Assembly: GCA_024231375.1 (NCBI GenBank)
Contig: JAAEQP010001251.1
Location: 1 to 15,262 of the forward strand
From: a bacterium
GTDB taxonomy: Bacteria; Hydrogenedentota; Hydrogenedentia; Hydrogenedentiales; SLHB01
Reading direction: 5' to 3'
Length of the DNA: 15,262 nucleotides
The position numbers and the translations under genes are program-made. The notes below the pieces were generated by a model that was not told the DNA's origin, did not search any database, and worked only from the letters and a program-made list of their open reading frames with translations. This document shows positions 1-6,003 of the stretch, piece by piece. Positions within the stretch are counted from its first letter, which is position 1. Each line of letters begins with the position of its first letter.

Positions 1-68
1 AGCTCAGTTGGTAGAGCACCGGACTGAAAATCCGGGTGTCGGCAGTTCGAATCTGCCCCCCGGCACCA
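1..68 (+). tRNA. tRNA-Phe(GAA), 5' end cut by window
   Basis: The window opens inside the D arm (AGCTCAGTTGGTAGAGC). The anticodon stem is 19-23 paired with 31-35, and the loop CTGAAAA puts anticodon GAA at 26-28, which means phenylalanine. The T arm is 41-57 with loop TTCGAAT. The 3' acceptor strand CCCCGGC (58-64) is followed by discriminator A65 and an encoded CCA (66-68). About nine 5' bases are missing. It lies 8 bases before tRNA-Thr, so the two are probably one transcript. Confidence 0.96.
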
Positions 69-76
69 TTTTTTTC

Positions 77-152
77 GCTGGAGTAGCTCAGTTGGTAGAG
101 CGCATCACTCGTAATGATGAGGTCCGGGGTTCGACTCCCCGCTCCAGCTCCA
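77..152 (+). tRNA. tRNA-Thr(CGT)
   Basis: This is a complete cloverleaf. Acceptor GCTGGAG (77-83) pairs with CTCCAGC (142-148). Anticodon stem CATCA/TGATG (103-107 and 115-119) closes loop CTCGTAA, giving anticodon CGT at 110-112, which reads ACG (threonine). The T arm is CGGGG-TTCGACT-CCCCG (125-141). The discriminator is T149 and CCA is encoded at 150-152. It follows tRNA-Phe by 8 bases that are mostly T. Confidence 0.97.
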
Positions 153-172
153 TCGGTATGCTTCCAAGGTGA

Positions 173-219
173 AAATGGTTCGCCTTGAGTGTTGATTCTG
201 TAACTCTCCCTAACCATTT
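173..219. repeat. Inverted repeat AAATGGTT/AACCATTT downstream of tRNA-Thr
   Basis: Perfect 8-base arms at 173-180 and 212-219 are separated by 31 bases. They lie between tRNA-Thr and the HTH-receiver gene. This could be an operator-like or 3'-processing structure, or chance. There is no T-run, so it does not look like an intrinsic terminator. Confidence 0.3.
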
Positions 220-228
220 GGTGGTGGA

Positions 229-242
229 CGGGCCTCGGCCCG
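229..242 (+). promoter_or_regulatory. GC hairpin CGGGCC-TC-GGCCCG just upstream of the HTH-receiver start
   Basis: A perfect 6-base inverted repeat ends 9 bases before the ATG at 252. It occupies the place where a Shine-Dalgarno would normally lie, and no purine-rich ribosome site is visible for this gene. It may reduce or regulate translation, or be an operator. The loop of only two bases makes a DNA-level role as plausible as an RNA hairpin. Confidence 0.35.
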
Positions 243-251
243 CATAGACGC

Positions 252-830
252 ATGGAAATGAAACAGTCTTTTAGTACTTCTGAAGTAGCGCAGTATTGCC
301 ACGTCACTGCGGACACCATCCGCAAATGGGCCGAAGCCGGACGGATCCGCGTCTTCAAAACCCCCGGGGGGCACCGGCGGATCCGCCGGGAAGACCTGAT
401 TCAGTTCCTGCGCGAGAACGAAATTCCCATCCACCACGATCTCAGTGGATCCGGCGTGCGTATGCTCGTCGTCGAGCACGAGCAGTCGGCGGTGACCGCC
501 GTCCGCCGGTTCCTGGACACGACCCAGGCCTCGTTTCAGGTCGAACTGGCCCAGGATCCCTTTGAAGCCGGGCGCCAGGTCGCCGCGTTCCAGCCCGATA
601 TCATCCTTGTGGACCTCCGTCTTCCGGGCATGGATGGCATCGATCTATGCCGCCGAATCAAGAGTGTCCCCGAACTCGCCGGTACACACGTGATCGTGAT
701 GGCCGCGTCGGGCGAAGACGAGGCCCTGGCCCTCGCCATGCAGAACGGCGCCAGCGCTCACTTCACCAAACCCTTCACGCCCGACGAAATCCGCCGGGCC
801 CTCGCCAAGGTCGGCGTCGAAGCCACCTAA
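252..830 (+). CDS. Excisionase/MerR-type HTH protein fused to a degenerate receiver domain
   Basis: This 192-residue protein has two domains. Residues 7-55 form an excisionase-like winged helix-turn-helix (FSTSEVAQYCHVTADTIRKW, then RVFKTPGGHRRIRREDL), which predicts DNA binding. Residues 69-190 form a CheY-like receiver. The phosphoacceptor is D121 (in VDLRLPGMDG) and the conserved lysine is K173 (FTKPF). The usual acidic pair is E75-H76, and the switch Thr/Ser position is A151, so phosphorylation chemistry is probably weakened. The order is reversed compared with ordinary response regulators, where the receiver comes first. The ATG at 252 is the first available start in frame; M3 at 258 is an alternative, and neither has a good ribosome site. 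No histidine kinase is nearby. It is probably a cytoplasmic transcription regulator with unknown signal and targets. Confidence 0.88.
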   Translation: MEMKQSFSTSEVAQYCHVTADTIRKWAEAGRIRVFKTPGGHRRIRREDLIQFLRENEIPIHHDLSGSGVRMLVVEHEQSAVTAVRRFLDTTQASFQVELAQDPFEAGRQVAAFQPDIILVDLRLPGMDGIDLCRRIKSVPELAGTHVIVMAASGEDEALALAMQNGASAHFTKPFTPDEIRRALAKVGVEAT

Positions 831-927
831 GCGGGATCCCGTTGGAATCCTCCGTCCTCATGCCGCTACCGGTGTGTCCTGACGCCAACCGTCCACTTCC
901 GGCCAAGTGCGATCCTCTCTTCCCCGC

Positions 928-3573
928 CTACTGGCAGCAGACGGTTTCTTTTCGGGCAATGGCGAACGCGCTGGCCAGGATGAGGCACCCTGCAAGCACA
1001 AGCCACGCCATGTCGCCGGGCGAGGTGACTGCTGCCAAGCCGACGGGACTATCCGGATCGGTCGTCTTGAACGTGATGAGCATGGGCGTCTCCGTGACGG
1101 TAACCACTTTGTCCAGGACCGGCTTGGCGTCACTGCTGGTGATGCTGTGGGAGATGGCCTGTCCGTCCAGCGGCCCGAGGTCCAGGGTGACGCGCGCATG
1201 GGCGCCCCGGCGCAGTCCCGGCTCGAACCACATGATGAGCGTGGACTCGCCGTCGTCGCGCCTGTAGAGCGCTGTGCGCAGCTGGCGTGCGGCCAGGCCT
1301 CCGGAGACGTCGACCAGATCCTGACGAATCTCACTGTTGCTGCAGTTCTTCGAGAAGAGACTGTAGGCATGGGCCGCCGGCTTCCACGTTCCACCATGTT
1401 TGCAGAGGCCAAAGAACCCTTCGGAGTCGACCGAAGATGCCCCCTGCAGCGACTCCTGCTTCGAGTCCTGGTAGCAGTACCACACCAGCGCCTCGATCCC
1501 CATCCGCGTGGCAATCGTGTACGACTTGATAGCGTGAACGGCTAGATGGTCTCGCGAACCTCGCCACGGGTAGGAACCTGCGTCCGGGTCGCCCAGTTCC
1601 GTGATCCACACCGACCCCGTGTGGCCGTATTTGGCGGCCACCGTCTGGATGCGGGCGTATTCGCCGTAGTACCCGCGCGGATCGCTGATGTAGGTGTGCA
1701 TGGTCGGGTGATCCACCGCCTCAAGCCCGCCCGTGGCGTGGATCGCCTCGATGCAAGGCGCGCTGTAAGCACCCAGAGGGGAGGTCGCGGCCGGTCCCAG
1801 CAAGATAGCTTCCGGATGGACCTCGCGCACGGTCTGTCCAGCCAACCGGATCAGTTCGTAGACCTCTTCCAGGGGGCCGTTCCAGAACCGGGGCATGTCG
1901 GGTTCGTTCCACAGTTCCCACGCGTATACACGATCCTTGTACCGCGTCACCGTGCGGCGGATGTACTCCAGGTAGAGAGGCACGTCCTCGGGCGCCATGT
2001 AGTGCTCGCGGCTTGCGCCCCGCTCGTTCGTCTCGACGGCGTTGTTGTCGAATACCAGCAAGGCAAGGACCTTGACGTTGTGCTTCTCCGCTGCGTCGAG
2101 GTACGTGTCGTATCTGCTGAAATCCCATGTGTCCGCATCTTTCTGAATCCGGTGCCAGTGGAAGTCGATGCGCATGAGACGTACACCGAGCCGGTCCAGG
2201 TTGGCATATTCTTCGTCCGACTTGGAGTACCCAGCGTGGCAAACGCCCGCGGGCTCGCCCACTTCGATGCGGTCGGCGCGTGTGAGTGCGACCGACGGGG
2301 ACATGGTAGCGGAAACGAAGTAGGTGACGGGCGCGGCGATGACAATCCATGCCGCCAGATAGGCAAAGACGGCAGCGTAGCCGGAAACGGCGTGCGACTC
2401 GCATTTGGCGGCGCCAGCATGACGTTTGGTCCACCAGACGTTGCACCCCATCACCGAAAGCCAGAGTGCGTAAAGGACAGGAGCAACGATGTGCAATTTA
2501 GCGACGAGGTCCTTGGCGAAATCCTGGCCTATGCCGTAAATGAGGATCGGACCGGCCAGCATGAATCCAAGCATGCCAAACCCCCATACCGCGGCGACGG
2601 CAGGCAATGCAAGAGTGTAGCCGAGAGCGCCTTGGCGGACGGCCGCCATGTACAGGGCGGGCAGGCAATAGCCGAAGACCAACGCGATGGGCCATGCCGT
2701 GGCCTCGCCAGTGAACAGGAACACACCCGCAACGACCGCGTGGGCAACGAAGCCAACGCGGAGCCGCCCGGCCGCAAGCGCCAATACAATGCCTGCGAAG
2801 AATGCGGGATGGGCGGCGATGTTCACGAAATCGAGGTACTTTATCTCGGCGCGGCCCAGCATTGAGCACGTGGAGATAACGCGCAACGCCGCCGCGAGCA
2901 TCAGCGACGCGATGAAGATACTCTCGACCAGCGCGATGGCACTCTTGCGGCGGTTGCCGGTTCCAGCAAGTGTCGACGAAGCCCGGCGGCTACACGGCGC
3001 CATGACGGCGTGGAACGCCAGGGACGCGGTCCAGAAGTAGGGAGCCCAATCCATGCTCGACGCAAGCCACGCCATACCGGCCCACATGGCGGCGGTCGTG
3101 AGCACGCCCACGGGCAACGATGAGCGCACACTCGGTCCGGCCTCGGCGCGAATGCGTACGTGCAGCGCCAGGTTCCCCAGGGCTGCGAACGTCATGCACA
3201 CGCTCCAGAAGCACAGAGGCCACGTAATGGGCAGACCCGGGCCAAAGGGGTCGCGAAGCGTCACGTAGAATAGAAGGAGCAACATACCGACGGCGGCTGT
3301 GAGATGGTAGAGCCATTCCGCCCGTACGATGGTGGCGCGGATACGCGGCGCCAGCATGCCCAGCCCCGCCAGCACGAGCACCATGATCGGCATCGCTGCC
3401 ACCACGGCGCTGGCCGTGTTTTCCGCGACGAAGGGGACGCAACGGAACAGCATCCAGAACGCATGCATTGGGATGAGGATGAATACCTCGCCCCAGGCAA
3501 TGGCCCGTACGGCGGACTGGGCGGGAGTAAGCCCTCTGGAGCAACAGGACGGATTGGTTTCGTGCATGTTCAT
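928..3573 (-). CDS. Polytopic membrane protein with C-terminal glycoside hydrolase domain (clan GH-A-like)
   Basis: This 881-residue protein begins at ATG 3573, chosen because GGAGAG lies 6 bases upstream; an upstream in-frame ATG at 3720 adds a non-hydrophobic stretch with no ribosome site. Residues 1 to about 425 contain roughly 12 hydrophobic segments, with histidines in several, and match no transporter family I can name. From about 430 a TIM-barrel-type hydrolase follows. The WELWNEPD motif gives putative acid/base E557, and VWITELGDPD gives putative nucleophile E659. The 102-residue spacing suits retaining clan GH-A enzymes (GH5/GH39-like). A final hydrophobic segment (about 855-873) precedes a Cys-Cys end. 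The hydrolase domain is inferred to face outside the membrane. It could cleave or remodel a cell-surface glycan; the substrate is unknown. It converges with the HTH-receiver gene. Confidence 0.82.
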   Translation of the reverse strand: MNMHETNPSCCSRGLTPAQSAVRAIAWGEVFILIPMHAFWMLFRCVPFVAENTASAVVAAMPIMVLVLAGLGMLAPRIRATIVRAEWLYHLTAAVGMLLLLFYVTLRDPFGPGLPITWPLCFWSVCMTFAALGNLALHVRIRAEAGPSVRSSLPVGVLTTAAMWAGMAWLASSMDWAPYFWTASLAFHAVMAPCSRRASSTLAGTGNRRKSAIALVESIFIASLMLAAALRVISTCSMLGRAEIKYLDFVNIAAHPAFFAGIVLALAAGRLRVGFVAHAVVAGVFLFTGEATAWPIALVFGYCLPALYMAAVRQGALGYTLALPAVAAVWGFGMLGFMLAGPILIYGIGQDFAKDLVAKLHIVAPVLYALWLSVMGCNVWWTKRHAGAAKCESHAVSGYAAVFAYLAAWIVIAAPVTYFVSATMSPSVALTRADRIEVGEPAGVCHAGYSKSDEEYANLDRLGVRLMRIDFHWHRIQKDADTWDFSRYDTYLDAAEKHNVKVLALLVFDNNAVETNERGASREHYMAPEDVPLYLEYIRRTVTRYKDRVYAWELWNEPDMPRFWNGPLEEVYELIRLAGQTVREVHPEAILLGPAATSPLGAYSAPCIEAIHATGGLEAVDHPTMHTYISDPRGYYGEYARIQTVAAKYGHTGSVWITELGDPDAGSYPWRGSRDHLAVHAIKSYTIATRMGIEALVWYCYQDSKQESLQGASSVDSEGFFGLCKHGGTWKPAAHAYSLFSKNCSNSEIRQDLVDVSGGLAARQLRTALYRRDDGESTLIMWFEPGLRRGAHARVTLDLGPLDGQAISHSITSSDAKPVLDKVVTVTETPMLITFKTTDPDSPVGLAAVTSPGDMAWLVLAGCLILASAFAIARKETVCCQ

Positions 3574-3621
3574 GTATCTCTCCGTACGGTCGGTTACTGC
3601 CGGATGCTCGAACGACGGGCA

Positions 3622-3650
3622 AGTATGGCAGATACGACGGGGGCGATGAA
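3622..3650 (-). promoter_or_regulatory. Putative sigma70 promoter for the membrane-glycosidase gene
   Basis: Read on the minus strand, TTCATC (3650-3645) is followed by 17 bases and CATACT (3627-3622). TGC sits directly before the -10, making it an extended -10. Predicted transcription start is near 3615, giving a leader of about 42 bases to the ATG at 3573. The -35 is weak. Confidence 0.4.
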
Positions 3651-3760
3651 ACCCACAACCGATCACACCCTTATCTTCCGGGTCAGGCGTCCGGAAAAGC
3701 GCGACCGGGGCTCCACCCATTCGTGCACTTCGAGCTTGGATATGGGGGAGAGTTGACGGC

Positions 3761-3789
3761 TTGTCACGCCAAAAACGTTGTGCTATACT
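3761..3789 (+). promoter_or_regulatory. Promoter of first 28-codon gene: TTGTCA-N17-TATACT, extended -10
   Basis: TTGTCA at 3761-3766, a 17-base spacer, and TATACT at 3784-3789 preceded by TGTGC (extended TGn) make a strong sigma70-type promoter. The 12-base string TTGTGCTATACT recurs exactly at the second small gene. Start of transcription is expected near 3796. Confidence 0.75.
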
Positions 3790-3845
3790 GCCTACGCTCT
3801 GAAGGGGTTAACACGTTTGGACCTGATTAGAGGAGGTTTCTCACT

Positions 3846-3932
3846 ATGTTTTGGTTCCTTGTGACGCCGTTGGTGTATGGTCTGGCACTGCTTTGGTTCT
3901 GGCAAGGGGTGATCTACCCGTCGCTGTACTAG
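3846..3932 (+). CDS. 28-residue hydrophobic membrane peptide, first of a tandem pair
   Basis: The ATG lies 9 bases after a near-perfect ribosome site (AGGAGG, 3831-3836), and the frame stops at TAG 3930-3932. The peptide starts MFWFLVTPLVYG and ends VIYPSLY. It has no charged residue at all, contains W3, W17 and W19, and is predicted to be one membrane helix over about residues 3-23. It has its own promoter and terminator, which argues strongly that it is a real gene despite its size. I recognise no family. Possibilities are a small subunit or regulator of a membrane complex, perhaps of the neighbouring membrane glycosidase, or a type I toxin-like peptide. No antisense RNA promoter was convincing. 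It lies divergent from the membrane glycosidase and upstream of a structurally matching second unit. Confidence 0.75.
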   Translation: MFWFLVTPLVYGLALLWFWQGVIYPSLY

Positions 3933-3967
3933 AACCAAGCCCGCTCAGCGGGATAGATACGCATTGA

Positions 3968-4007
3968 ACGAAGGCGGGCATGCTTGGCATGCCCGCCTTC
4001 GTCTTTC
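3968..4007 (+). terminator. Intrinsic terminator after the first 28-codon gene
   Basis: A perfect stem pairs 3968-3983 with 3987-4002 (ACGAAGGCGGGCATGC) around a TTG loop and is followed by CTTTC. The long GC-rich stem with a short pyrimidine tail makes termination likely. A smaller hairpin, CCCGC-TCA-GCGGG, lies at 3940-3952 directly after the stop codon. Confidence 0.82.
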
Positions 4008-4088
4008 GGGCCGCCTCGGGCGATCCGGACGACCCACGCACATCGCGGCAAGGTCCCGGCGCACATCCTGTTACGCCGTTATTGGCCG

Positions 4089-4117
4089 TTGTTGCTCACA
4101 GGATCTTGTGCTATACT
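4089..4117 (+). promoter_or_regulatory. Promoter of second 28-codon gene: TTGTTG-N17-TATACT, extended -10
   Basis: TTGTTG at 4089-4094, a 17-base spacer, and TATACT at 4112-4117 preceded by TGTGC. The -10 region TTGTGCTATACT is identical to that of the first unit, while most of the spacer differs. From -10 to ATG is 57 bases here and 56 in the first unit. Confidence 0.75.
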
Positions 4118-4120
4118 AGC

Positions 4121-4151
4121 CCTCAAGATCTGACGATCTGAAAAGATGAGG
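4121..4151 (+). promoter_or_regulatory. Structured 5' leader of second 28-codon gene
   Basis: CCTCA-AGATC (4121-4130), loop TGAC, and GATCT (4135-4139) form a hairpin. After a 7-base bulge, TGAGG (4147-4151) can pair with CCTCA to extend it. It ends 9 bases before AGGAGG and leaves the ribosome site free. It may stabilise the short mRNA. The first unit has no equally clear structure. Confidence 0.45.
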
Positions 4152-4174
4152 CACAGGTAAAGGAGGAAAATGTT

Positions 4175-4261
4175 ATGTTGTTGTACGCACTCTACGTCGC
4201 TTTCCTGATGTACGCGTTCTGCATCGACCCGGCCGAGATTCTGGGGACGATCGGCCTCTAG
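4175..4261 (+). CDS. 28-residue hydrophobic membrane peptide, second of a tandem pair
   Basis: The ATG is 8 bases after AGGAGG (4161-4166, within AAAGGAGG), and the stop is TAG 4259-4261. The peptide begins MLLYALYVAFLMYAF, then has a short tail with C16, D18 and E21, ending TIGL. Residues 2-17 are one short predicted membrane helix. A competing ATG at 4170 gives only 12 codons in another frame. It has exactly the same codon count as the preceding small gene but no obvious sequence similarity. Own promoter, ribosome site and terminator support a real gene. No family is recognised. It may serve a membrane complex or, since its terminator abuts the methyltransferase gene, act as a leader peptide. 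Confidence 0.75.
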   Translation: MLLYALYVAFLMYAFCIDPAEILGTIGL

Positions 4262-4300
4262 GTCGAGACGCGTATCAGCGGGCTTCAAGCAAGCCCTTCC

Positions 4301-4332
4301 GCGGCGGGCATCGTGCCCGCCGCTTTTCTTTT
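4301..4332 (+). terminator. Intrinsic terminator between second 28-codon gene and methyltransferase
   Basis: Stem GCGGCGGGCA (4301-4310), loop TCG, TGCCCGCCGC (4314-4323), then TTTTCTTTT (4324-4332). This is a textbook Rho-independent terminator. The methyltransferase ribosome site GGAGG begins at 4334, so no room remains for a separate promoter and that gene must rely on read-through. A second hairpin, GGGCTT-CAAGC-AAGCCC (4280-4296), lies just upstream and could compete in folding. Confidence 0.9.
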
Positions 4333-4347
4333 CGGAGGGGGACGGCC

Positions 4348-5187
4348 ATGCCCACATCCGACGATCTCGCCGAACGCAATCAACGCCTGTGGGACGCCGA
4401 GGCCGAATCCGGCGCCCACTACTCCACGCCGTGGTTGGACCTGGACCGCGAGTCGCTCCAGGCCTTCGTGACGGGCCAAGACGACGGGGTCCTGACAGAC
4501 CACGCCTGGCTCCACCCCCGGCGCGCATTCGACAACACGGAAGGCAAGGACGTGCTGTGTCTGGCGAGTGGGGGAGGACAACAGTCCGCCGTATACGGCC
4601 TTCTCGGATCGCGCGTCACGGTGCTTGACCTATCCAACGGCCAACTCGAAGGCGACCGGAAGGCCGCGGATCATTATGGCTACGACGTCCGTATCGAACA
4701 GGGCGACATGCGCGACCTGTCCCGGTTCGATCCCGATTCCTTCGACATCGTCAACCAGCCGGTGTCCATCTGCTTTGTGCCCGATGTGCGGGACGTCTAC
4801 CGCGAAGTGTTCCGCGTGCTCCGGCCCGGCGGCCGGTACGCCGTCAGTCACTGCGACCCCGCCACCTACCCCGAGTGCTTCGACGGACCCGATAACGGAT
4901 GGGACGGTGTCGGCTACCGGATTTCCGAACCCTATTGCGGCGGACCTATTCGGAGACGCCCCGACGGCGCCGAGACCATGGGCGAAGGCGAGCCCACCGG
5001 CGAACACAGACACCTGCTCACAGACATCTTCAACGGACTCGTGGAGTCAGGATTTATCATCCAAGGCGTGTGGGAAGACCCCCGCCATATCCGTCACGAC
5101 CCGAGCGCCGTGCCCGGCACCGACGCCCACGCCAACACGGTAGTCGCCCGGTACTTCACGGTGTTGGCGGAGAAACGGTGCGCTTGA
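4348..5187 (+). CDS. Class I SAM-dependent methyltransferase
   Basis: This 279-residue cytoplasmic protein starts 9 bases after GGAGG (4334-4338). It has a Rossmann-type methyltransferase core (Methyltransf_11/UbiE-like). SAM motif I is VLCLASGGGQQS (about 69-80), with the motif II acidic residue D94 in VTVLDLSNGQL. QGDMRDL (118-124) and the post-core VFRVLRPGGRYAV (about 154-166) follow. The core is preceded by about 65 residues rich in Trp and Asp (RLWDAEAE, YSTPWLDLD), as in a subset of small-molecule methyltransferases. The acceptor substrate is not evident. Its only visible upstream promoter is that of the second 28-codon gene, with a strong terminator in between, so expression probably depends on terminator read-through. 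It converges on the amidohydrolase at 5209. Confidence 0.88.
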   Translation: MPTSDDLAERNQRLWDAEAESGAHYSTPWLDLDRESLQAFVTGQDDGVLTDHAWLHPRRAFDNTEGKDVLCLASGGGQQSAVYGLLGSRVTVLDLSNGQLEGDRKAADHYGYDVRIEQGDMRDLSRFDPDSFDIVNQPVSICFVPDVRDVYREVFRVLRPGGRYAVSHCDPATYPECFDGPDNGWDGVGYRISEPYCGGPIRRRPDGAETMGEGEPTGEHRHLLTDIFNGLVESGFIIQGVWEDPRHIRHDPSAVPGTDAHANTVVARYFTVLAEKRCA

Positions 5188-5208
5188 GGGTTGCGGCCCC
5201 TGCTGGCC

Positions 5209-6003
5209 TCAGGTGCGCACCCGGTCCAGGATGCGTCGGGCGTTGCCGGACAGGATGCGGACCTTGTCGTCATCCGGGATGCGTGCCCCGATCACCTTGC
5301 CCAATTGCTGGGCCTGGTTGATGAAACACACGTCGGAACCCCAGACGACGCGGTCCGCGCCGGGGTTCTCCACCAACCGGTCGACAAGCCCACGCGGACC
5401 TGCCGTGGTGGCGAGTTCGAGATACACGTTGTCGAACTCGGATGCGATAGCCACGTACCCGGCTTCGTTCGACGCGGCGGTGTGGGCGAGCAGCAGGTTC
5501 AGGTTCGGGTAGGCTTGCGCAATCTCGCGGAATTCGCGAAACTCCTGGTCCTGCCCCCACGAGTGGAACAACACGGGCATCCGCCGCTCGTTGGCCACTT
5601 CGAAGAAGGGGTGGTAGGACGGATGGGTGTAGGGAACACCGACGATGTTGTGGAGCTTGATCCCGGTGAACCCCTGGTCCACCCACTGTTCCACCTTGGA
5701 CAAGGGCCAGGGGTCTTGTGCGGGCAGGGCGCGGAGGTAGCCTAACAGGCGTCCGGGAAACGCGCGCACGGCCTCGGCCACGGCTGCGTTCGCCGCGTCG
5801 CACTCGTCCTGTACCGATGGCAACATAGGACCCACCACCGTCGTGGCGATGCCGGTCAGGTCCATAGCGGCCACGATGCTGGCTGCGGACGTCTCGGGAA
5901 TGGCGAAGGTGTCGGGACCCATATGGGCGTGCATGTCGATGATGCCGATGGCGGCCAGCGATTGCCCGTCACGGGCTCGTTGAAGGAGGTCCGGCGTGGT
6001 CAT
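5209..6003 (-). CDS. Amidohydrolase-2 family metal-dependent hydrolase
   Basis: This 264-residue TIM-barrel hydrolase has the full ligand set: DMHAH (H25, H27), FHSWG (H147), LAHTAAS (H174) and WGSD (D224). K116 in GIKLHN takes the place of the bridging lysine or a nearby site. Such proteins hydrolyse or decarboxylate small carboxylic or cyclic substrates (ACMS decarboxylase/amidohydrolase-2 group); the substrate here is unknown. The ATG overlaps the TGA of the preceding gene (ATGA), with AAAGGG upstream, so it is translationally coupled to the ligand-less paralogue at 6000-6752. No signal peptide is seen, so it is cytoplasmic. It is the last gene of the GH92 operon. Confidence 0.88.
   Translation of the reverse strand: MTTPDLLQRARDGQSLAAIGIIDMHAHMGPDTFAIPETSAASIVAAMDLTGIATTVVGPMLPSVQDECDAANAAVAEAVRAFPGRLLGYLRALPAQDPWPLSKVEQWVDQGFTGIKLHNIVGVPYTHPSYHPFFEVANERRMPVLFHSWGQDQEFREFREIAQAYPNLNLLLAHTAASNEAGYVAIASEFDNVYLELATTAGPRGLVDRLVENPGADRVVWGSDVCFINQAQQLGKVIGARIPDDDKVRILSGNARRILDRVRT

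Noticed and set aside
1..830. Possible integrated element: tRNA genes next to an excisionase-like HTH protein
   Set aside because: No integrase, no repeated tRNA 3' end elsewhere in the window, and the HTH is fused to a receiver domain, which suits a regulator and not an excisionase.
832..860. CGGGATCCCG palindrome after the regulator as a terminator
   Set aside because: The arms have no loop and no T-run follows; too weak to call.
1546..2865. 439-codon plus-strand frame opposite the membrane-glycosidase gene
   Set aside because: The opposite strand shows clear membrane helices and hydrolase motifs; this frame has none and no ribosome site.
3846..4261. Identification of the 28-residue peptides as known cytochrome oxidase small subunits (CydX-like) or type I toxins
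   Set aside because: Size and hydrophobicity fit, but no conserved CydX residues are seen, no oxidase genes are adjacent, and I found no convincing antisense RNA promoter. Left as hypotheses.
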